A stretch of 64,000 bases of DNA from Chelonoidis abingdonii (Eukaryota > Chordata > Testudines > Testudinidae): contig NC_133782.1 in NCBI RefSeq assembly GCF_003597395.2, positions 3,661,026 to 3,725,025 on the forward strand, written 5' to 3'. Shown piece after piece: positions 25,601 through 37,600 of the stretch. The position numbers and the translations under genes are program-made. How positions within the stretch are numbered: position 1 is the first letter of the stretch; the number at the start of each line of letters is the position of its first letter. Below the pieces are notes generated by a model. The model was not told the origin of the DNA. It made no database searches and saw nothing but the letters and a program-made list of their open reading frames with translations.

Positions 25601-28600
25601 GCCAAAATACATACATCAAATATCTATATAGGCTACGGAGCATCTCCACCTATGTTGCTCCTCCTGCTGCTGTTTCTACAGGTCTTGACCACAGCACTTT
25701 TCATTATTTCTGGTTGTCTTGAGCCCTCACCTTGCCTGCTTTATTCTGCCTAGGTATTGCAGCACTTAATTTACTTTAGATAACCAGGCAGTGTTTCAGT
25801 CAGCTGAGCATGACAGGTCAGGGTAACAGTGAAGTTTCATCCGAGGCTGCTTTATCATCATCATCATCATCATCATTATTACCTTTTGAAGGTAAATTGG
25901 AATGTTCAGGACATTTTCAGAGACGTCAGGTAAAGTTCCCACATAGTTGACCAGTGGCTTGTTTCTGCACGTGCATGTGGACAGACACACACAGCCTTGC
26001 CATGCAAGTGCAATTGAGCACTCAGGCTCACAAGGTGGAGAATTCTGTGCAAAAGTGCCCACTTGCATTAACTAATATAGCACACTCTGGTTATCTGGGG
26101 AGCTGCTTTATTGAGATGTCTCCTAGGGAAGTGCCTTGGCCTATTGGCAGGGAACAGTAGTAACTTTTGGTTAATTAGGAAGAACTGGCATAAATATCAC
26201 ATCTGCTTAGTGCCAAGTGGTGCTACCCGGGTCTGCTATTCTAAAATTCAGTATTTGAATTCAATAGACGTCAAGTAAAGATAAAGATTTAAATGCAGGA
26301 AATAAGACCTATTCTTGTATTTGTATTAATTACATTAGTTTGTTTCTTGCATTAAAATTGGAAAAGATGCAGAGAAAGGGAACAAAAATGATGCAGGATA
26401 TGGAACAACTTCCATAGAGGAGAGATTAATAAGACTGGGTCTGTTCAGCTTGGAAAAGAGACAACTAAGGGGGGATAGGATAGAGGTCTATAAAATCATG
26501 ACTGGTGTGGAGAAAGTGAATGGAGAAGTGTTAATCATCTCTTCACAGAACACAAGTACTAAGGGTCATCTGAGGAAGTTAACAGGCAGCAGGTTTAAAA
26601 TAAACAAGAGAAAGTACTTCACACAACACACAATCAACCTGTGGAACTCATTGCCAGGGGATGTTCCAAAGGCCACAAGTATAACTGGGTTCAAAAAAGT
26701 TCATGGAGGAGAAAACCATCAATGGCTATTAGCCAGGATGGTCAGGGATGCAGCCCCATACTTGGGGTGTCCCTAAGCCTCCAGCTGCCAGAAGCAGAGA
26801 TTGGGTAATGGGGTTGGATCACTTACTCATTGCCCCATTCTGTTCATTCCCTCTGAAGTATCTGGTACCGGCCACTGTCAGAGACATGATACTGGGCTAG
26901 ATGGACCATTGGTCTGTGCCAGTATGGCCGTTCTTATGTTCTTAAGTTTGTGAGGTGTTTTTTAAATGGCCCTTTTAGCTGATAGAGCAGAGATAACACC
27001 AACCTGCCTCACAGGGCTAACATAGGGATCAATGCATTCATCTTTGTACAGTGCATTGGACTTGTAAAGCTCGCTGTAAGGGCTAACAGTTATTATTGTT
27101 ATTCACTAACGCTCTGACCCTGCTGCCAGTTCCTCTAGCAGGGACTTCCATGCCCACATACTGCCACAAAGTCAATGGTATGTGGCACAGGCCCAGGACT
27201 CCATGCTACCACAACTGGTTGCAGGACCAAATGTTAATCAGGGGAGCCCAGTGAAAGTTTTGGTGTAACCCCAACATGCTGCAGAGACTGGCTAGTTTCC
27301 AGTGAGCAGGAGTATTTTATACTCTCCTATGTTAACTTAAGAGCAAAGAAGTGATGTACAGAGCACAGAATCATTAGAGCAATTACACCAGAGAGATAAG
27401 GGGCCTGAGTCACCTCTCTTGTGCGGGTATCATTTAACAGCTACTCCCAAGAACTCCGTTGCAGTAAGAGGATGTCAGGCCCATGAAGGAAGTGCCACGT
27501 GGTTCATAAGTAAAACCAGCATCTGTAGTTACAAGATCCATTTCTGAGGTGCCCACCCTGGGCATTCATTACATAATTAAGAAGTTTAATGATACCCATT
27601 GAAAGGAATAGATCTCCCCTGTGTTAAAATAGTTTCTTTGCAGCGTCAGAGCCAGGCTGGGATTGGCAGGAGAATATAGCTGGACAACACTGTCACCCAC
27701 TAAGAAAAGGTCAGTACGAAAGTGAGTTTTACATCCCTTCTAACTGTAACCCCAGCCATTGCTATTGATCACGTTAAACAGTCACCAGGAAAGTCACACT
27801 TGTCTGGAGTTTATTTTCCTAGTATCATCAATACAAAAAACCCCATAAAGGTGACTAACTGGCTGATTAGGAGACAAATATTTTCTTTAGTTTGCATTTG
27901 GCAGCAGTGTGTGTGGTATCAGTTTGGCTGCTCTGTTGATGAACACTTGGGTTCAGTCTCATATGTTAGCAGGATGATGTCGCTTTCCAGCTCGGCCCCT
28001 CATTCCCGCTCCGCCCCATCCTCCAGGAGGGAGTTTACCAGTAACTCAGCAGCACGGCTATTGCTGTTGCAGAGTTTGGAGCCAGGAGGACATCTCTTCC
28101 TGGGAGCCCTGTACAGAGACTGGAGGCACCAGGAGCTGGAGTGAGGGAAGTGGTGGCTGGAAGAACCTCTCCCCCGTACTCCTTTCACCATTCAGACCTC
28201 TGGGTAGATTGTATGGGGATGAGACCTGCGGCATCAGATATAATCCAATTACATAACTAATCTCCACACATGAACCCTCCTGTGCTGAGCTCAAACCTGT
28301 ACAACTGGGGGCTGGAGGACCTTGAATGGAATAGTTTCAGCGGAGTATAAATAACTGGGCAACAGGCATTGGATGAAGCCACACCACCTAACAACTAGGG
28401 CAAAGCCCAAACCAGCGCCCCAGCTATCAGGCTGGGATTATTGCTGACAGGCCTCTAGCCTTGCGAGGAACCACTGAAACTTTTCAAGATGGCCCAGCCT
28501 GATTGCTCAGCCATGTTTTGGGGTAGGAGTGTATTCAGTGCTGTAGATTCCTTCTTTGATCATGACCAAGAATGTCCACCACATCTCAGCCCAGGGGGAT

Positions 28601-31600
28601 TTCTTGAATGAAATTACTATCAGTAATACACAGAAGAATTTGTGATGCTGTGGCACTGCTGTAACTGCTATTGTTTGGGGGTCCCTGTCTCACCTACAAT
28701 ATTTTCTTGTAAAAGAAAAAAAAAACATGACTCACAGGTAGTAAGAGATAAAGCCATCCTCACCTGGGATTGTATGGGAAGGGTTAACGCACTGTTAGAT
28801 ACCCACAGACAAGTCATACATTTTATATGCATGACTAAATGTTAAGTATCGGAGGGGCAGGTGTGTTAGGCTGGATCTGTAAAAGCGGCAAAGAGTCCTG
28901 TGGCACCTTATAGACTAACAGACGTATTGGAACATGAGCTTTCGTAGGTGAATACTCACTTCGTCGGATGCATTTACCCACGAAAGCTCATGCTCCGATA
29001 CGTCAGTTAGTCTATAAGGTGCCACAGGGCTCTTTGCTGCTTTGACTAAATGTTAGTTTCTCCAGGGCAATTATCCAGCACAACAACAAATTGTGATTTG
29101 TCTAGACTGACATTTCCACCTCACTGTGTGTGCAATTTGAAGAGGTACAGACTTTGAAGGTGTGTAACTCTCTAGGGTAAGTATAAGGTGCCTATCACCT
29201 GGGTATTGAAGATGGGAACTGTTTATGTGATACCAACAGGCCCAGAGGGCCTTGGCTGGGGCATGGGCCAGCAGATTTGGCATAGCCCAGCTATTTTCAG
29301 TCAATGCTGATAAACCTGATAGGTATTTTTAGGCTCGACCGTACCTGTCTTCTGCAGGCAGCAGCTCAGCCCCAGAGCGATGGGGAGATGGTTTGGGATG
29401 TTGCTGTAATGCAGGGCAATGCTGTAAGCTCCTGCTAAAAGGAGACGTGATGGGCTCAGCCCTTGGACACAGGAGGAATGATGCTGCCTGTTACTCTAAA
29501 GGTCACCCCCTGTAATAGTGCCACTGGCTGTGTCCCGCCCGCAGGGGCAAGGGGTGTGTCTAAGAAAAGAAAGAGCTGGATGATGAAGGTTGTTTTTGTT
29601 ACAGGTGCCGGGGCCCAGGAGTTCCAGCTGCTGCAGCCCCAGGGCGCCGTGTCGGTGTCAGCGGGAGAGACTTTCACACTGAACTGCTCTGTGACTGGGC
29701 TCACTCCAGTAGGACCCGTGAAGTGGTTCAAGGGCTCGGGCAGTGGCCGCCAGCTCGTTTATGAAGAGAAGGGATCATTTCCCCGGGTGACGCGGGCTGT
29801 GCGTGGCTCTGAAACAGACTTCACCATCCGCATCAGTGACACCCGCTCCGAGGACGCTGGGATCTATCACTGTGTGAAGTTTAAGAAGGGGTTGAAAACT
29901 GATGAGGAGTTCAGATCTGGCGCTGGCACGACCGTGTCTGTGGGCGGTGAGTGCGAGCTCCCCCTAGCCACACACCCCTCCCCACCGGTGGCTGGTACCA
30001 GGGCGAGGAACAAGCCCAGCTCAGCCCAGGGAGTTGCATTTCACATGGGACTCACCTACATTGGTGTGAAGCAGCCTGGTGAAGATTTGCCCCGTGACAG
30101 ATGGGTCTGGGGGATCTGAGCACCAGGCAAAAAATCTCCATTTCTGTTCCTACCTTGACCCCCTGAAGATGGCTTCACATTGTGATGAGCACCAGAAGGG
30201 GGGTCCGGTGGGAGGAGGCAGGTGTCAGGTTAGTGCCTCCCTTCTCTTCCCCCACAAACATGCAGGTGCTGCTGGCATTGGCAGGCTGATCCAGGCATCA
30301 CCCCACTGATGGCAGTGTGTCAAACTGGGACTCGAGTTCCACCTGCAGGGCCATTTCCCCTGCCTTGTATAGAGCTGGGGGGAGGCCCCACAGGACCTGG
30401 GAGGCTGGAACATCCAGCCCCAGTTCGCTCCTTGTGTGGTCAACTGAGCTGCAGCCAGATGCAATCCTGGGGGGACTTCGCTCTCCTCAACTCATTTAAT
30501 TCCTTCTCTTGAAGCTCACTGCCCCTGAGCTCGGGTATGTGAATGAGTCGTGAGGCATCTGGGGCTATATTCACAAGGGTACTGAGGCACCAGGAGGCTG
30601 GAACAATGTGTATGGGGGTGCTGAGAGCCATTGAACCAAACTGTAAACCCTGCGTATGATGGAAACCACTTGAGTTCCAGCACCGATGCTGAGGCACCTA
30701 AACCCCAGACTTGGGGGCCTTAGGCTGGATTTAGGCACCGCAATCCAGAGGTAGGGTCCACTGCGACGCACCGAACACTCAAGCCCTGCCAGAGCCTGAA
30801 CTCAGGGTTGAACTTCCCGAGGTCTCTGGTTTTCCCCTCGGCCATCCAGCTGCCTCAGCCCCAGAGCAATTCACAAACCTGGAACTGGGCACCTGCCTGC
30901 CTGCCTCAGGTGCAGGGCCCGAGCTGGCAGCTGTGCTCAGAGGCCACCCAGTGTATTGGGTCCCATTCAGAATTGAGGAGGTGGTGGTGGAGGCAGCCCC
31001 CCTCCCCTTAAACTTGTTGTTCGAGCACTCACCTGGCTTCAATCCCCTTTGTTAAACAGGGGTCTCCTCCCCCACCAGGAGAGTGCTCTAACCCCTGCAC
31101 TCATGGGACCCTCTGGGGGGCTCCCTCAGTCCCTCCGTTGAAGCTGCCCCATTGTGGAGAGAGTCACTGGAGCAGGGGTCTGGGCCCTGGGCTCTCACCT
31201 CCACCCTGGGTGACCAAACCAGCAGGCTCCAGCCTCCTCCTCTCTCTCCAGCTTCACAGTGGAGCAGCTTCACCTGGAGACCCCTGTTCTACTCCTCCCC
31301 CCTCAGGCAGAGAGGAGTTGAACCTGGGTCACCCCACCCCAGCTGAGCGCTCTAACTCCAGGGTAAGGGGGAAACACCCCCATCACCACTCCAGCTGTTG
31401 TGTGTGGAGTTACACACCTGCCTGGCTCATTCACGCCACAACCACCTAGGGCACCTCCGCTGCCCGACTCCAGGCCAGGGGTTCCCATTCGTGGATCACG
31501 TCGTAGAGCTGGGCACCCCCTGAAAGCTGGACTTAGGCCCGATCACCATGAGAGGGCTGGGGCTTAGCACACAGGCCTGTCCTAGTCCTCTCCCATGAGC

Positions 31601-34600
31601 TCAGGTAACTCCCTGCCTCACGTGGGGCTCTTGGGGATAACAGTGTAAGGCGCTTATCTAGCCCTGCTTTTGGGGGGAGAAGGGGGGGCTATTTCCCCCC
31701 CATAACCATAGGTGCTGGAACTAGGGGTGATATCACGCTGTCCCTCCCCCAGCTTGAAGTAGTTTCCATTTTATCTAGGGTTTACAGTTTGGTTCAATGG
31801 CTCTCAGCACCCCCTCTATACACATGGTTCAGCATCTCTGCCCATGACTAACCTCCCTACACCCCCACCCTTTGTGTTTGCTGTGAGGCAGTGGCTGGGG
31901 CTCCCCCAATCTCAGGCTGTCCCTGTGGGGAGGGGGGTCCCATGGGGCGGGGGGGATGGACTGTCAGTCACAGAGGGATCTGACTGATAAACGCTTCTCC
32001 CTGCAGCCAGACCGTCGGCCCCGTCCGTGTCCGGCCCCCCCAGCAGGGCAGTGCCGGGTCCCCCAGTGACTTTCACCTGCACGTCAGGAGGATTCTCCCC
32101 CAGAGACATCACTGTGACCTGGCTCAAAAATGGGGCCAAACTCCCAGACCCCCAGACCCAGGTTCTCCCTGAACTCCAGAGCATCTCCTACAACATGTCC
32201 AGCACCGTGGGGGTGAGCCTGACCCGAGGAGACGCCCGCTCCCAGCTCACCTGTCAGATAGAGCACAGCACCTTACCGGCTCCCCTGCGTGTGACTTACA
32301 ACCTCAGCGATGCCCTGCGAGGTAGGAGCCCAGCCGGCGCTGACCACTGGGGGCTCCACTAGTGGGGAGGGGCAGAGATGGATCCTTCAGCCTTTGGGCT
32401 GGGTAGTGGAGGGTCAGGGGGGTAAGAGGGGAGTCACTGAAATCCAGATTCAGATCTGGACTCTGCCCTGTGCCCTTAAAACTTTGAGACTCTTCACCCT
32501 GGGCTGGCACATCCCCTACTCCAGCCCAGTGGAGGGTGGGGTGGGGAAGATGTTTGACTTTGTTTAAACCCTGGTAAGACACCACTCTCTCTTTTAATGT
32601 CCCAAGCTGGGTCTGTCAGGGGATTTTCCAGGGAGAAGGGGAGGGAAATTGGGGACACGGCCGATCTGGGTTTTTGCATTCTGTTCCTTTTAAAACATTC
32701 ACCTTCCCCTGGGTTTATTCCTGTGGGAGGGCCAAAGCTCTCACACATGGGAAGGCAACTTAGAGATAGCCAAGTTCTTTGCCCTTGGAAAAATATCCCA
32801 TCACACGTGGGAGGTGGGCTCAGGGGGAAGGTCTAGTTGTCCAGCCCCAGAAATTTCCCTGTAACTCAGCAGGAAAAGGAGAATTTCTATAGATGCTGAG
32901 CGCAGGATGTGTGTGTTCTCAGTTCCACCCAGGCCACGAGTGGACACTGACCCAGCAGCGCCTGTCACACTGAACAAGCCTGTGACGTTCACCTGCTGCG
33001 CAGAGGGGTTTTACCCAAAGGATGCGAATCTCACCTGGCTGGAGAACGGAAGTGAGACGAATCTGGGAAAACCTTCCCCCCTGGCTGAGAATCCAGACGG
33101 GACATACACACTCCAGAGCTCCCTGGAGGTCAATGCAACTGAGCAGAGGAATCAGTCCATGTTCACCTGTCGGGTTGTGCACGATTCCCAGCCCCCCATC
33201 AGTGCCAGTGCAATGCTGAGACTCTCCCAGCCACCTGCTGAGTCAGGTAAATGTGCACCCGAACCCTCCCTCCCCTGTACTGCTGGGAAATGCCAGGTCT
33301 GTTCTGCAGAACCAGGGGCCATTTCAGCCCATCTGCGCCAGGGGAGCTCCTCAGTGTAACAGTCACTCTTTTATTCCGGGATGATTGCTCAGCTCTGCTC
33401 TCCTGGGGCCCTTGGGCAGAGCGGGAAGGGGAAGGTTAAGGGCAGGAACTGTCACTTTGGCCACACTCTGTGCCCAGGGCAGATGATCTCAGCAGCCCTG
33501 CAGGGCGTGACAGAGGCCCTTTCAGAGAGGCTCAGACATTGTCACTCCTGCAGAGATGAAGTTGAGGTTCCACGTGACCAGCTAGAATCTTATGCAAACA
33601 GCTGCCAGCCAGAGCTGGGCAAACGCAGAGGGTTCAGTTGAGTAACTGAACCTGTGTGTTTGGTTTGGGGATGAGCTAGCCCCTGTGTGTTGCCTGGGGG
33701 CTTGAGTTCAGCCTTCAGAGGTTTCACTATGAACATTCTGCACAGCTGATCACTTGCCTCTTCCTCCTTCCTCAGTATCCCAAGACACAACTTAACCCCT
33801 CCACATGGTGTGCGTCTGTGGGTTAAGGGTCTCTCCCATATTCCTCTCCAGTCCACTGTTGTGTGAGATGAACAGTTATAGTGGCTGCTGTGCCACTCAG
33901 GGGGGATTGCTGTCTAGTGCTGCCAGAAATTATACCGAGACCCAAAGGCTTCCCCCGCCCCTTTTCTATAGCTATGGGGCAGTCTAATGGGAACTCGTTA
34001 ACTTGGAGTTGCTGGTCTTCACTAGACTGTTCATTATGGGAACTGAACAAATAATGGATTTTTGACGCAGGGACAAAATTTAAAACAAAAACAAAACACA
34101 CACCTCAAATACGGTTTATTTTGACCCAAAAATGGAAGTTTGCTTTGGGTGTCTCACCCTTTTTTCCTATGTAAAACAGAACTTTAGCTAAACATCTAAA
34201 CAAACCACCATTTCAATATAAACAAGAGCCAAGTTTGGACTTTGAAATGGCCAAAACAAGCATTTTAGTTGTTTCCGCTGAAAGATTTGGTGAATTCGGC
34301 CTGAATTCACAAGTCTTTCTGGTATAAAGAACCCAACCACACACACTCTTTGGTAACTTCACTGTTTGCCAGAAAAACTTCAGCCAACTCTATCCACACA
34401 TCTAGAGCACATAGTGAACTGGATTCCAAATCCTTCTCTAAACCCCACAGACTAGGCCTGAGACACACAAGGTGGGGGAGGGAATCTCTTTTATTGGACC
34501 AAACTTCTGTGGTGAAATGGACACGCTTCCCAGATGTGCGGAGCTCTCCTTCAGAACCGGCCTGTCATCTCTACAACAGCTGTGAGCAGGAATCCCAGGC

Positions 34601-37600
34601 TGTACAATCAAACTCCAGGGAAGTTCCCTGTACCAAACTTCAGCCCGGAGCTGTGGTTGAGATTCTCAAAGAGGCCAAAGGGAGTCTGAATTTCCATGAG
34701 CTGAGCTCCTAACTCCCTTAGGCTCCTGAGGCCTAGCTCACCTTTACTTATAAATACACGCCCAGATGTCCTGCATTTAACTCATTCCATCTGGCGAGGA
34801 GTTTTTCTGTTTGACTGTTCTGACGCTGGCCTCCTATGATCCCTGAATTTCTCTCATTACAGGTAGTTACTTATCTGAAGAAAAAAAGATCTACATAGCA
34901 GTAGCAGTGGTTTGTGCAGTGCTGGTTGTATTGGTAATTGCCGTTATCTACCTCATCAGAGTACGACAGCGCAAAGGTAAAAATGAATTATTTTCCAGAG
35001 GTGCCTGCCAGGGGGTGCCCTGGCTAGACCACTCTCTTCCCATACACGCAGGCAGTGCTTTACAAACACACAAGCATCAGGAAGGGGGGGTTGAACCAAA
35101 CTGGTTAGCGTTCACCTGGGGAAGGTGGAAGAGAATTTCACTCGCAGCTATAGGGAAAAGTCAGTTATAGCTTAAGGGTAACAGCCACTGGAATAGATTT
35201 GTTATGCATTATGGAAATCATATGAATGTGTCACACTTTGTATTCTTCTCTTTAAATAGCATCTAGGGACCCAGAAACTCTCTACTAAGATGCAAGCTAG
35301 AGAGATGTAGGAGCAATGACTACAGATGTTAAGGGCAGTTATGGGAATTTAAAAGCTCTTGTTGAGGGAGAATGCTGGCCAGGACACTAGGGTTCTCTCC
35401 TAGTGCTCTCAGAAAAATGCCCAGGGGATAGCTGATGTCCTCCTGGACAGATGAGGAGTAAAAGGACCCTTGGTTTAACACCCTCTCTAGAGGGCACTGC
35501 TATATGGACACCAAGCAAGGAAAGCATTGACTCCATGAAAGGATGGGCTGCAGTGTTTGTCCTTGTAATAGGCTTAGCATATCCATGGGGCAACCCCATT
35601 TTGGATGGAGACACTCTCACCCCCATGCATTAGAACATATGGGTGCTACTAAGATTCTAACACTATCCCATAGATTCTAGCACCCATCCCATGGAGCCTA
35701 GCACAGTTGCTAGGAGCAGGTGTTTGGATAACTTCAGCATTGCACTGTGGGAAGGACCAGTGCAGCTGTACCACTTGTTCCACTCCCCTCATGGAGGGAA
35801 TACCACTCCTAAACACGTCACTGGTTCTGCTAGGCCGTGAACTAAAGACCTCATTTCAGGTGCTGCAACCAGCTAGTCCAACAAGGGATTGTAGAGGATC
35901 CAGATCAGCCCATGTGGGGATGCAAGTGTGTTTGTACATTTGCTGTAAGCTCAGGGTGTTTCAGGCACTGGTTTGTTGCAGTATCTTCTTGCCTAACAAT
36001 GCAGCACCTCATTAATACATCATTGAAACATCAGCGCTGGTTGTGATCTCAGGGTTTCTCAGTAGGGTTGTCCCCCTTGTCTGATGGAAGGGTAAATGGG
36101 AAAAAGTCTCACTGCTACCATCCCCCATCTAGTTTCTGCCAATTGCTGGAGGAATCATAGTTCCCAGTACTGTGCTTGGAAGGCATTGGAAGAGTCATCC
36201 CACAAATAAGAGGGGAGGGGAATTACCAGGAGATAATCTCATCAAGGGGATCTGATAACATTTTAAACAGCAAGAGCAATAAGACCTCAGAACTCTGATA
36301 CCGTTACAGACTTCTGACTCCTTTCCCATCACTACTCTAGCATGCTGCCATGTTTAGCTTCATAAAACAGGCCCATTCTGAAAACCCCCAGGCTGTCCGT
36401 AATATTGTATTTGATACAATTTGTGTCGTGCAAAAGACACTCATAAAATAGGAAAGGTTTAGACTCCACCCACAAAGATTTGTCCTGCAATCAAAGGAAA
36501 GGAGCTTTGCAACACGTTCAGCAGAGTTTGCAGGAAGATGCTGTTATTGGGTTTCTGGAAAACCTGATCTAGCAACTTCCACCAAAAAAAGTTAGAAAAA
36601 AAGTAAATAGTGTGCAAAGGAGCTAAAAAATATAAACCAACATGAAATGCTCTGGGGAAGGGTGATTATTACAGTATGTTTTTTTAAGTTGTGTTTCTCT
36701 TTTTAACAGGAAAAAGCTCCCCTTCTGTAAGGTAAGCACCGCTCTCCACTTTCTTCATTGAACTGTTGGGTAATCAGTGAGGGAATTTAAAGCCACAGGA
36801 GCTAATGAAGTCAAAGCGTTGACACCAGGGATGAATTGAGTCAAGTTTTAGCTAGGTTCCAAGTTTGTAACTTGAATCCCAATGGTTTAGGATGGTCTAT
36901 GCTTCACTTTGAAAGCTCTTCGCCTGTACATGGTGGTTGATGTGATGCTCAGTCACTAGTGGCTGGAAGAGGAGACCCGTGCTATGGAGACGTTGATCTC
37001 TAGATCTAGTGACGTGGCAGGGTCGAATACCTCAGAGCCATTGTAAATGCAAGAGTAGCTCATGAGCCATGACTCGGCCTGTTACAGCTCACGACTGTTC
37101 GAAAACTACCACCCAGAGACAGCTCAGCGAAGTCACTCTCTGTACAAACACAGTTACAAGCCAGCTAGCCGACATCGCTGGAGATGGTTCTCCCGTAGCA
37201 TTGCTGAACGGAGGTTCCTGGCTGAGCATACACCCTCAAATTCATTAACTGAGCAGACGACCAGCCACTTGTTCTTCATTGTCCATGCCACACACAGGCA
37301 GCCTGAGGGAATTCAAATCTTCATCCTATGGCCAGCTGGCTATTTATATCTGTGTGTTGTGTGAGGATAAACTCTCCAGAGTGCGGTTAGTTCTGTTATC
37401 ACACACTGATATCCAATGGTTCTCCCCTCTGTCCTGCAATCAACTGTCAGTCAGTCCTCAGCCATCCTAACCTGAAAGAATCCTCTGCAAAACTTAGGGT
37501 ATGTCTACACTATGAAATTAGGTCGAATTTATAGAAAATCAATTGTGTGTGTCCCCACTTAAGCCCATTAGTCACCCAGCAGTGCTACTGTTTTAAAATA

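Noticed and set aside
29463..30119. A 218-codon single-exon reading of the SIRPA V domain
   Set aside because: Only 29605-29946 is exon. The parts before the TTACAG acceptor and after the GTGAGT donor are intron read-through.
31020..31370. Genuine tRNA genes in SIRPA intron 2
   Set aside because: A and B boxes are recognisable, but no cloverleaf with proper acceptor and anticodon stems can be formed; these are tRNA-derived SINE fragments.
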